DNA of 5,067 nucleotides from Clostridiales bacterium (GTDB taxonomy: Bacteria; Bacillota; Clostridia; Christensenellales; CAG-138). The position numbers and the translations under genes are program-made. The DNA lies in contig JAAZFD010000180.1 in assembly GCA_012511925.1 (NCBI GenBank), positions 1 through 5,067 of the forward strand, read 5' to 3'. The notes beneath the pieces are model-generated. The model was given only the letters and a program-made list of their open reading frames with translations. It had not been told where the DNA came from and made no database searches. Positions 1-5,067 of this stretch are shown here, piece after piece (within the stretch, counting starts at the first letter, position 1; each line of letters begins with the position of its first letter).

Positions 1-20
1 CATAAACACTATGGGTAGAA

Positions 21-2015
21 ATGAATAGCGACCTTTCAAAATTCAAAGGCTTAGGCGAAAAGCGAATTAAAAGTCTAAACTCAATGGGCATTTACTCGTC
101 ATTAGACCTGCTAAAGCTCCTCCCCAAAAGCTACATAGATTTCACGAAAGAAAATAAGGTTTCCGAATTGCAAGATGGGGACATGGCGGCGCTAACCCTA
201 ACGGTTGAATTCTCTCCCAAGTTTGCACGAACCTTTGCAGGCAGAACTATGGTAATTTGCAAAGCGAAGGACGACACAGGCTCGATTATCCTGTACTGGT
301 TCAATCAACCCTATATGGCAGGCAAATACGAAGAGGGGCAGATTATTCACGCTTACGGCAGAATCGATACCAAAAACGGCAAGCGCTTAGCCTCGCCAAT
401 TATTTTTTTGGAAAAGCCTATAATTGTTCCGTTATATCGTATCAAAAAAGGAATCTCACAAACCTTGATGCGCAAAATCATAGCCCAAGCATTAACTATC
501 AACAAAGAAAAATTTGAAGAAACCTTACCCAACGAAATTGTGAAAAAATACTCGCTTATGTCCTATTATGAAGCAATTCACGAGCTGCATTTTCCCACAA
601 GCGCAGAAAAAATTAAACTTGCAAGAAAGCGATTAGTTTTTGAGGATATACTTCTATTCCGAATTGCACAGAGATTAGCAAGGCAGATTCGAATGGATAA
701 ATCCGCTATCGCACTTGATACCAATAAAGTGTTAGAGTTCATGCAATCAAGATTAAAATTCACACTCACAGACGGGCAGAAGCAAGTGATAAGCGAGGTG
801 AAGGCAGATATTGAAAAGCCTACACCCATGAACAGGCTAATACAAGGCGATGTTGGCTCGGGCAAAACCGTAATAGCAATTTATGCCATGCTTTCTGCTG
901 GAATGAACGGCTATCAAACGGCTATGTTAGCACCCACGGAAATCCTTGCAAACCAACACTATGAAACGCTGAAAAGGTTTGTAGGCAATGAGTCTTGCTT
1001 GCTTACAGGCTCAACCAAAAAGTCTGATAAGCTGGCACTATACAAAAAAATCGCAAGTGGCGAAATAAAATACGTGGTAGGCACTCATGCGCTGTTACAA
1101 GAGGGAATTTCATTTCGCAACTTAGCTCTTATCGTATGTGATGAGCAACAGCGTTTCGGAGTTGCCCAAAGGGCGGTGCTCACCTCAAGGCAGGTAGAAA
1201 ACGTCTATCCCCATGTGCTTGTAATGAGTGCAACCCCCATTCCAAGAACCTTAGCGCTTGTAATGTATGGCGATTTAGATGTTTCAATTCTAAAAGAAAT
1301 GCCGTATGGTAGGCAAAAAACACAAACCTTTATTGTAAAAAGCAATAAGCGAATATCCATGTACGAATACATCGAAGAACAGGCAAAATCGGGCAACCAA
1401 GCCTATATCGTATGTCCTCAAATAGACAGCGACGACGAGTTCAGTACAATTTCCGTAATAGATATTTTTGACGAACTAAAAGCCATGCTGAATGTTCCTA
1501 TAGGCATATTGCACGGAAAAATGAACGCTGTTAGCAAGCAAAGCACGATAGAGGATTTTCGAAACGAGAAAATAAAAGTGCTTGTATCAACCTCTGTAAT
1601 CGAAGTAGGCGTTGATATTCCGAACGCAAATATTATGGTTATCGAGTCTGCAAACTACTTTGGTTTGTCGCAGCTTCACCAACTGCGGGGCAGGGTAGGG
1701 CGTGGCAATAATAAAAGCTATTGTTTTCTACTATCCTCAGGCGACAGCGAATGCGAACGGCTTAACGTTTTATCAAAAACCTCTGACGGCTTTGAAATCG
1801 CACAAAAGGATTTAGAGCTTAGGGGTTCGGGCGAGTTCTTAGGCGGCAGGCAGCATGGGGAATCGGAGCTTGAAAGCGTTGCGCTAAAAGCGGATTACGA
1901 TACAATTTGCTTAGCAAAGGAAGTAGCAGATTGCGAATTATTAAACTACGAAAAGTTAAAATATAAATGTTTGAAAAAATTCGGTTTCCTAAAAGACAAA
2001 AATATGTTAAACTAA
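21..2015 (+). CDS. recG: ATP-dependent DNA helicase RecG
   Basis: RecG is a monomeric superfamily 2 translocase that remodels stalled replication forks and branch-migrates Holliday junctions in the cytoplasm. The 664-residue product is slightly shorter than the usual 670-695 but spans the whole family. Residues about 1-135 form the wedge region, with a helix-hairpin-like start (FKGLGEKRIKSLNSMGI) and an OB fold. The motor follows: Walker A GDVGSGKT at 276-283, motif Ia APTEILANQHYE near 304, motif II DEQQRFG at 374-380, motif III SATPIPRT at 403-410, motif V around 524-535, and motif VI QLRGRVGRG at 554-562. The C-terminal TRG-type segment DLELRGSGEFLGGRQHG at 597-613 is intact. The ATG at 21 is preferred because an in-frame stop lies at 3-5 and the N-terminus then matches the family; the ribosome site (GGGTAG) is poor and close, which may mean coupling to an upstream gene. 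One oddity is motif II, which reads DEQQ where DEQH is usual. The identification is very secure. Confidence 0.98.
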   Translation: MNSDLSKFKGLGEKRIKSLNSMGIYSSLDLLKLLPKSYIDFTKENKVSELQDGDMAALTLTVEFSPKFARTFAGRTMVICKAKDDTGSIILYWFNQPYMAGKYEEGQIIHAYGRIDTKNGKRLASPIIFLEKPIIVPLYRIKKGISQTLMRKIIAQALTINKEKFEETLPNEIVKKYSLMSYYEAIHELHFPTSAEKIKLARKRLVFEDILLFRIAQRLARQIRMDKSAIALDTNKVLEFMQSRLKFTLTDGQKQVISEVKADIEKPTPMNRLIQGDVGSGKTVIAIYAMLSAGMNGYQTAMLAPTEILANQHYETLKRFVGNESCLLTGSTKKSDKLALYKKIASGEIKYVVGTHALLQEGISFRNLALIVCDEQQRFGVAQRAVLTSRQVENVYPHVLVMSATPIPRTLALVMYGDLDVSILKEMPYGRQKTQTFIVKSNKRISMYEYIEEQAKSGNQAYIVCPQIDSDDEFSTISVIDIFDELKAMLNVPIGILHGKMNAVSKQSTIEDFRNEKIKVLVSTSVIEVGVDIPNANIMVIESANYFGLSQLHQLRGRVGRGNNKSYCFLLSSGDSECERLNVLSKTSDGFEIAQKDLELRGSGEFLGGRQHGESELESVALKADYDTICLAKEVADCELLNYEKLKYKCLKKFGFLKDKNMLN

Positions 2016-2148
2016 TTTATGCTAATAATATTTTTTAGCTGGTTTAGTTACATTTAACTTTATTTGAAAAAATTAAGGCAGAAATTTGTCCAATTGGTAT
2101 TTCCGTATGGCGAAAATGTATACAATCGTGGAATTGCTCGTAAAATGC

Positions 2149-2177
2149 TTGCATAATTCCGACTTATTAACTATAAT
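2149..2177 (+). promoter_or_regulatory. Candidate sigma-A type promoter for the response regulator gene
   Basis: A consensus -10 hexamer TATAAT lies at 2172-2177. A partial -35 hexamer TTGCAT (TTG conserved) lies at 2149-2154, separated from it by exactly 17 bp. Transcription would start near 2184, leaving a leader of about 30 bases before the ATG at 2216. The weak -35 and the inverted repeat GGAATT...AATTCC (2130-2160) across it would suit a regulated promoter. This is read by eye only. Confidence 0.6.
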
Positions 2178-2205
2178 TAGCTAAACTACGTTTCTATTAA
2201 GTTTT

Positions 2206-2210
2206 GGGGG
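2206..2210 (+). promoter_or_regulatory. Ribosome binding site of the response regulator gene
   Basis: The run GGGGG (GGGGGA with the next base) sits 5 bases before the ATG at 2216. It is an acceptable but not ideal anti-16S match, and it supports 2216 as the start because the protein beginning there fits the receiver-domain N-terminus. Confidence 0.55.
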
Positions 2211-2215
2211 AATAA

Positions 2216-2911
2216 ATGACTAGTAGGTACAGAATTTTAATATGTGATTCTAAGTTAGAGATTCACGATTCGCTCGATAAATTCCTGCAAGCAGATGGTT
2301 ATGAAGCAGTTTCTTTCAGCGATATAGACGATTTGTTGCATTTAGCGGAAACCTTCCGTCCTAATTTAATTTTGCTTGACGGGGCAACGCCAAGGTCGCA
2401 GGGCTTTGAAACCTGCAGAAATATAAACGAAAAATACTCTACCCCTTTCGTAGTGCTTTCGGATGAAGACGACGAGGTAGAAAAGGTGCTATGCTTAGAA
2501 TTAGGTGCTGATGATTATATCACCAAGCCCTTTTATCCGCGTGAGGTCGTAGCTCGTATTAAAGCCGTTTTAAGAAGGTATAGCAGTAAAACCGTAGTGC
2601 AAGACCCGATAATTAGGCAGGGCAGTTTAGAGATAAATATGAGCAACTACGATGTTAGGTACGATGGTAAAACCATTAGGTTAACCCCGAAAGAGGTTGA
2701 GCTGTTGCAGATGTTGACCTGCAATCCTGGTAGGGTACTAAGCAGAGAGCATATACTTCACCAGCTTTGGGGAGACGAGTTTGAAGGAGACGATAGGGTC
2801 GTGGATTCGCAAATTAAGCGCTTGAGAAACAAATTCCCCAACACCCAACATGAATGGCAGATAAAAACAATCTATGGAATTGGCTACAAGTTCGAACTTT
2901 GGGAAGAATAA
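2216..2911 (+). CDS. OmpR/PhoB-family response regulator (receiver plus winged-helix domain)
   Basis: This 231-residue protein is a two-component transcription factor of normal OmpR-family length. Residues about 5-120 form a receiver domain. They include the probable phospho-acceptor D55 in LLDGATPRSQGFE, the switch Ser82 in VVLSD, and Lys104 in GADDYITKPF. Residues about 130-228 form the winged-helix DNA-binding domain (LTPKEVELLQML, VLSREHILHQLWG, VVDSQIKRLRNKF, IYGIGYKFE). Once phosphorylated it would be expected to dimerise and bind direct repeats near target promoters. An oddity is that the acidic pair, normally Asp-Asp or Glu-Asp after beta strand 1, reads D11-S12 (ICDSK), so one metal-site acid is missing. 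No histidine kinase gene lies on either side, so it is an orphan in this window. It has its own promoter, and the downstream gene for a small membrane protein is on the same strand. The specific regulon cannot be told from sequence. The family assignment is secure; no gene symbol is justified. Confidence 0.95.
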   Translation: MTSRYRILICDSKLEIHDSLDKFLQADGYEAVSFSDIDDLLHLAETFRPNLILLDGATPRSQGFETCRNINEKYSTPFVVLSDEDDEVEKVLCLELGADDYITKPFYPREVVARIKAVLRRYSSKTVVQDPIIRQGSLEINMSNYDVRYDGKTIRLTPKEVELLQMLTCNPGRVLSREHILHQLWGDEFEGDDRVVDSQIKRLRNKFPNTQHEWQIKTIYGIGYKFELWEE

Positions 2912-2930
2912 TTATTTCAGCTAAGTCATA

Positions 2931-2969
2931 CACACAGATAAAGTGAACGAATTTTTCACAACGGATAAA
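2931..2969 (+). repeat. Imperfect direct repeats enclosing an inverted repeat, possible operator
   Basis: CACACAGATAAA (2931-2942) recurs imperfectly as CACAACGGATAAA (2957-2969), with the two GATAAA cores 27 bp apart. Between them an inverted repeat, GTGAA (2943-2947) and TTCAC (2955-2959), flanks a 7-base spacer. The arrangement abuts and overlaps the candidate promoter of the small membrane-protein gene, as expected for a regulator site. Binding by the response regulator encoded just upstream is inference only. In AT-rich DNA such repeats can arise by chance. Confidence 0.35.
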
Positions 2970-2984
2970 TACATCAAGTAATAT
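2955..2984 (+). promoter_or_regulatory. Candidate promoter for the small membrane-protein gene
   Basis: A -35-like TTCACA (2955-2960, five of six matches to TTGACA) and a -10-like TAATAT (2979-2984) are 18 bp apart. Transcription would begin around 2990, about 40 bases before the ATG at 3030. The -35 overlaps the right arm of the GTGAA/TTCAC inverted repeat. No terminator is visible after the response regulator gene, so read-through from that gene is equally possible. Confidence 0.4.
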
Positions 2985-3014
2985 AAAGTATCCATCAATT
3001 AAAAATAGATAATT

Positions 3015-3023
3015 GGGAGGTGA
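3015..3023 (+). promoter_or_regulatory. Very strong Shine-Dalgarno sequence
   Basis: GGGAGGTGA matches eight of nine bases of the ideal AGGAGGTGA and stands 6 bases before the ATG at 3030, which is optimal spacing. It is the best ribosome site in the window, yet the frame it opens closes after 14 codons. This is the main reason for suspecting that the gene downstream is frameshifted or translationally coupled. Confidence 0.8.
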
Positions 3024-3029
3024 ATAGAT

Positions 3030-3074
3030 ATGATAAGCGATAAGGTTTTAGTAATAATAGTATTAACTGAATAG
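3030..3074 (+). CDS. 14-codon ORF: detached N-terminus or leader peptide of the next gene
   Basis: The ATG directly follows a near-consensus Shine-Dalgarno site, so translation very likely starts here. The peptide MISDKVLVIIVLTE has a short charged start and then a hydrophobic run, like the beginning of a membrane helix. It ends at TAG (3072-3074). The next ORF begins at 3077 in another frame and continues with more hydrophobic residues. Reading the A at 3071 twice (a -1 shift) would join the peptide through Ile-Gly to the 88-residue protein and give one product of about 104 residues. I see three possibilities: a true frameshift mutation, a one-base sequencing or assembly error, or a short leader whose termination allows re-initiation at the GTG 2 nt later. 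The sequence alone does not decide between them. Confidence 0.45.
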   Translation: MISDKVLVIIVLTE

Positions 3075-3076
3075 GT

Positions 3077-3343
3077 GTGCCATTACTTTATTTTATGGTT
3101 ATAAGTTTCTTGTTTTTTGTAGAAGTAATTTGGAGTTTTATCAGCCCAATAATAAATCGAATTAGGGGTATAGAACCTACTCCCCCTTCTTGCAGTCCAA
3201 GCAGTAGCACCACGTATCCAGAGTATATACGCATTGATGATGCTAATGGGCAATTTATTGGATGGTATGATGTGAATAGAGGGATTCCGATGAACCGCAC
3301 TAAAACGAGTGTGATTTTCCCAATAGATACAAAAGATAAGTAA
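3077..3343 (+). CDS. Small membrane protein of unknown function (possibly frameshifted at its 5' end)
   Basis: I do not recognise this 88-residue protein. Residues about 3-22 (LLYFMVISFLFFVEVIWSFI) form a convincing transmembrane helix. NRIRG follows at 27-31, which by the positive-inside rule would place the C-terminus in the cytoplasm. Residues 34-48 are a Pro/Ser/Thr-rich linker with one cysteine, and 50-88 look like a small folded segment (YIRIDDANGQFIGWYDVNRG, then a basic/hydroxyl stretch and FPIDTKDK). The GTG at 3077 has no ribosome site of its own; an ATG at 3095 inside the helix is the only early ATG and also lacks one. The strong site upstream serves the 14-codon ORF ending 2 nt before, so the gene is either coupled to that ORF or is the 3' part of a frameshifted gene of about 104 codons. 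It lies downstream of the response regulator gene on the same strand and converges on pyrG. A role in signalling with the regulator is speculation. Confidence 0.5.
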   Translation: MPLLYFMVISFLFFVEVIWSFISPIINRIRGIEPTPPSCSPSSSTTYPEYIRIDDANGQFIGWYDVNRGIPMNRTKTSVIFPIDTKDK

Positions 3344-3397
3344 GCATTTTGCCTTAAGAATAAGATTTATTGATACCTAGCATAGGCTTTGAGCAAC

Positions 3398-3415
3398 TAT
3401 TAGAAATTTCTAATA
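3398..3415. repeat. 18-bp perfect palindrome in the convergent intergenic region
   Basis: TATTAGAAATTTCTAATA is a perfect palindrome with no central loop bases. It lies 55 bases after the stop of the small membrane-protein gene and just beyond the pyrG terminator. There is no T tract and no loop, so it is a poor intrinsic terminator in either direction. A dimeric protein-binding site is possible. No function is assigned. Confidence 0.5.
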
Positions 3416-3432
3416 ACTGAAATTACCCGAAC

Positions 3433-3457
3433 AAAAAAGAATGCGGTTTCCCGCACT
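3433..3457 (-). terminator. Rho-independent terminator of pyrG
   Basis: Read on the minus strand, about a dozen bases after the pyrG stop, the sequence AGTGCGG-GAAA-CCGCATT forms a GC-rich hairpin. It has five Watson-Crick pairs (TGCGG/CCGCA), a G-U pair and an A-T pair, capped by a GNRA-type GAAA tetraloop. TTCTTTTTT follows immediately, the last six T being positions 3438-3433. This is a textbook intrinsic terminator. The plus-strand side has no T run, so it should not work for the genes arriving from the left. Confidence 0.9.
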
Positions 3458-3468
3458 CTCATACAAAC

Positions 3469-5067
3469 TTATTCTTTCCTATTATCCAACGCCGCCTTAA
3501 CAAACGACTCAAACAGCGGATGCGGATTATCGGGCCTTGAACGAAACTCGGGATGGAATTGTACCCCCACATACCATGGGTGATTTTCCAGCTCTACAAT
3601 CTCAACCAAATCTCTCTCCTCATTTACTCCAACCGCTTTCAAACCAGCCGCATTTATGGCCGTTTTGAAATCATTGTTGAACTCGTAACGATGCCTATGT
3701 CGCTCACGAACCTCTGGCACTTGATACGCCCTATGCGAAATAGAACCCTCAGTTAGCTTGCATTGATAACCGCCAAGCCGCAATGTTCCGCCAATGTTCT
3801 CAAGGTTGTTTATCTGGTCTTCCATAATATCGATTACAGGGTAGGGGGTGAGAGGTGAAACCTCCGTTGAACTAGCTTTATCCAAGCCCATTACATTTCT
3901 TACGAACTCTACAACAGACATTTGCATTCCTAAGCATATTCCGAAATACGGAATCTTGTTTACTCGTGCATACTTTGCAGCCGCAATTTTGCCCTCAAGA
4001 CCACGCTTGCCAAATCCGCCAGGAACCAATATACCATCGCAATCCTTGAAGCATTCCTCAACCGTTGAATCGTCAACCGATTCGGCAGAAATCCAATCTA
4101 TATCAACCTTTGCACTGTTGGCTATTCCTGCGTGGTTTAGCGCCTCGACTATGCTTAAATATGCGTCATGCAGGTCAACATATTTACCTACGATTGCAAT
4201 TTTCACCCTTTTTGTAGAATTTCTTTCACGCTCAACCATTGCAGTCCATTCGTTAAGGTCAGGTTCTCTCGGGTTAAGCCCTAAACGCTTGCAAATTACC
4301 GTACACAAACCGTTATCCTCAAGCATCAAAGGAACGCTGTAAAGCGAATCTGCATTTAGGTTTTCGATAACGCATTCGGGCGCAACATTGCAAAACTGCG
4401 AAATCTTATTGCGAATTTCTTGGCTTATGTGGTGTGCATCGCTTCTGCAAACAATAACATCGGGTTGAATACCTATGCTCAATAAATCCTTTACGCTGTT
4501 TTGAGTAGGCTTGCTTTTTAACTCTCCGCTTGAAGCGATATACGGCACAAGCGTTACATGAATAAAGGCAGTATTTTCTACGCCTTGGCTCCATTTCAAC
4601 TGGCGAATAGATTCCAAGAAAGGCTGGCTCTCCATATCGCCTACAGTTCCGCCAATCTCAACGATTAGAACATCTGGGTTTGCCATGCTTGCAACTCGTA
4701 AAATTCTTGACTTAATTTCGTTTGTAACATGAGGAATAAGCTGAACGGTACCGCCGTTATAGCCGCCCCTGCGCTCCCTTTCTATTACTTCTAAATTGAT
4801 TTGTCCCGAGGTTGCGTTGTTCGCTTTCGCCAAATTTTCGTTGATAAAGCGCTCGTAATGCCCTACGTCAAGGTCTGTTTCTGCTCCGTCGTCGGTTACA
4901 TATACCTCGCCATGCTGGTAGGGATTCATAGTGCCGGGGTCAACATTCAAATACGGGTCTAACTTACATATAGAAACCGAATATCCCCTGCATTTTAACA
5001 ATCTGCCCAAGGCTGCGGCAGTTATGCCCTTGCCTAAACCCGAAACTACGCCGCCTGTTATAAACAC
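3469..5067 (-). CDS. pyrG: CTP synthase (glutamine-hydrolysing), N-terminus cut by the window edge
   Basis: CTP synthase aminates UTP to CTP using ATP and glutamine, the last step of de novo pyrimidine nucleotide synthesis; GTP activates it and CTP inhibits it. The 532 visible residues cover both domains. In the synthetase half are the P-loop [10 protein letters not shown] (5-14), [20 protein letters not shown] from 35, the metal and CTP site [11 protein letters not shown] (137-147), and the UTP motif KSKPTQ (184-189). The class I glutamine amidotransferase half starts near 288. It has the oxyanion segment PGGFGKRG, nucleophile Cys378 in GICLGMQ, and His505/Glu507 in HPEF. The first codon in view is GTG, but it aligns with an internal Ile/Val of the family (E. 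coli IFVTGG), so about 3-5 codons including the true start lie beyond 5067. The segment [12 protein letters not shown] near 98-109 departs from the usual ERRGDYLG-TVQ. The gene converges with the response-regulator unit and ends in a strong terminator. The identification is certain. Confidence 0.98.
   Translation of the reverse strand: MFITGGVVSGLGKGITAAALGRLLKCRGYSVSICKLDPYLNVDPGTMNPYQHGEVYVTDDGAETDLDVGHYERFINENLAKANNATSGQINLEVIERERRGGYNGGTVQLIPHVTNEIKSRILRVASMANPDVLIVEIGGTVGDMESQPFLESIRQLKWSQGVENTAFIHVTLVPYIASSGELKSKPTQNSVKDLLSIGIQPDVIVCRSDAHHISQEIRNKISQFCNVAPECVIENLNADSLYSVPLMLEDNGLCTVICKRLGLNPREPDLNEWTAMVERERNSTKRVKIAIVGKYVDLHDAYLSIVEALNHAGIANSAKVDIDWISAESVDDSTVEECFKDCDGILVPGGFGKRGLEGKIAAAKYARVNKIPYFGICLGMQMSVVEFVRNVMGLDKASSTEVSPLTPYPVIDIMEDQINNLENIGGTLRLGGYQCKLTEGSISHRAYQVPEVRERHRHRYEFNNDFKTAINAAGLKAVGVNEERDLVEIVELENHPWYVGVQFHPEFRSRPDNPHPLFESFVKAALDNRKE

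Larger units (their letters stand above)
2016..2215. other. AT-rich intergenic spacer between recG and the response regulator gene
   Basis: This 200-base spacer has no supportable gene. Just after the recG stop, GCTAA (2021-2025) and TTAGC (2035-2039) can pair around a 9-base loop. An outer AACTAA (2010-2015) and TTAGTT (2044-2049) could extend the structure. It is AT-rich with no clean T tract after it, so it is at most a weak terminator for recG. The right half carries the promoter and an inverted repeat, GGAATT (2130-2135) and AATTCC (2155-2160), which overlaps the -35 element. A 25-codon ORF at 2107-2184 lacks a ribosome site and was not called. Confidence 0.6.
3344..3468. other. Convergent intergenic region between the small membrane-protein gene and pyrG
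   Basis: This 125-base region separates two convergent genes. It holds the 18-bp palindrome and the minus-strand pyrG terminator. A short CCTA-GCA-TAGG hairpin (3376-3386) and AATAA-GAT-TTATT (3359-3371) are too weak to call. No convincing plus-strand terminator is present for the small membrane-protein gene. Confidence 0.6.

Noticed and set aside
1..28. Possible tail of an upstream gene before or overlapping the recG start (stops at 16-18 and 26-28 in the two other plus frames)
   Set aside because: Too few codons are visible to tell whether either frame is coding.
2010..2049. Possible stem-loop after recG (AACTAA/TTAGTT outside GCTAA/TTAGC)
   Set aside because: The stems are short, AT-rich and interrupted, and no clean T tract follows. 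It is not strong enough to call a terminator.
2033..2060. TTTTAG, TTAGTT and TTAACT phased at 11 bp, resembling PhoP-type direct repeats
   Set aside because: The matches are poor, the region is very AT-rich, and the site is about 90-115 bp upstream of the -35 element; chance is the simpler explanation.
2107..2184. A 25-codon ORF (beginning MAKMYTIVELLV) between recG and the response regulator gene
   Set aside because: It has no ribosome site, overlaps the predicted promoter including the -10, and has no recognisable features.
3088..3300. A 70-codon minus-strand ORF opposite the small membrane-protein gene
   Set aside because: It lacks a ribosome site and its hydrophobic end mirrors the AT-rich membrane segment on the plus strand, so it was treated as a shadow. 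The plus-strand ORF is only modestly better supported, through the strong upstream ribosome site.
3848..4342. A 164-codon plus-strand ORF opposite pyrG
   Set aside because: It lies wholly antisense to conserved pyrG sequence, its product resembles no protein family I know, and no ribosome site is evident. It is a shadow of the coding strand.

Overview
The window is an ordinary-looking piece of a bacterial chromosome. The moderately AT-rich composition, Shine-Dalgarno sites close to the consensus, and the character of the RecG and CTP synthase sequences (for example the [13 protein letters not shown] start of PyrG) suggest a low-GC Gram-positive bacterium, probably a clostridial lineage. This placement is inferred from sequence character only; no search was possible.

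Layout: (1) 21-2015, plus strand: an apparently complete recG, the ATP-dependent branch-migration helicase. (2) 2016-2215: an AT-rich spacer whose right half holds a good sigma-A type promoter (TTGCAT, 17 bp, TATAAT) for the next gene. (3) 2216-2911, plus strand: an OmpR/PhoB-family winged-helix response regulator with no histidine kinase gene in view. (4) 2912-3029: a spacer with an inverted repeat, imperfect direct repeats, a candidate promoter and a near-perfect Shine-Dalgarno sequence. (5) 3030-3343, plus strand: a small unrecognised membrane protein that is split. The strong ribosome site serves a 14-codon ORF, and the main 88-codon ORF follows 2 nt after its stop in another frame. (6) 3344-3468: the convergent intergenic region, with an 18-bp perfect palindrome and a clear rho-independent terminator on the minus strand. 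(7) 3469-5067, minus strand: pyrG (CTP synthase), complete at its C-terminus and lacking only about 3-5 N-terminal codons beyond the window edge.

recG and pyrG are housekeeping genes for DNA repair and pyrimidine nucleotide synthesis, and nothing links them functionally beyond adjacency. The response regulator and the small membrane protein lie between them as a possible two-gene unit, each with its own candidate promoter. That the regulator controls the small gene is only an inference from position and from the repeats. I see no RNA gene, mobile element, CRISPR array or recognisable defence system. The least explained items are the split small membrane-protein gene with its strong ribosome site, the altered acidic pocket of the response regulator, and the repeats between the two.
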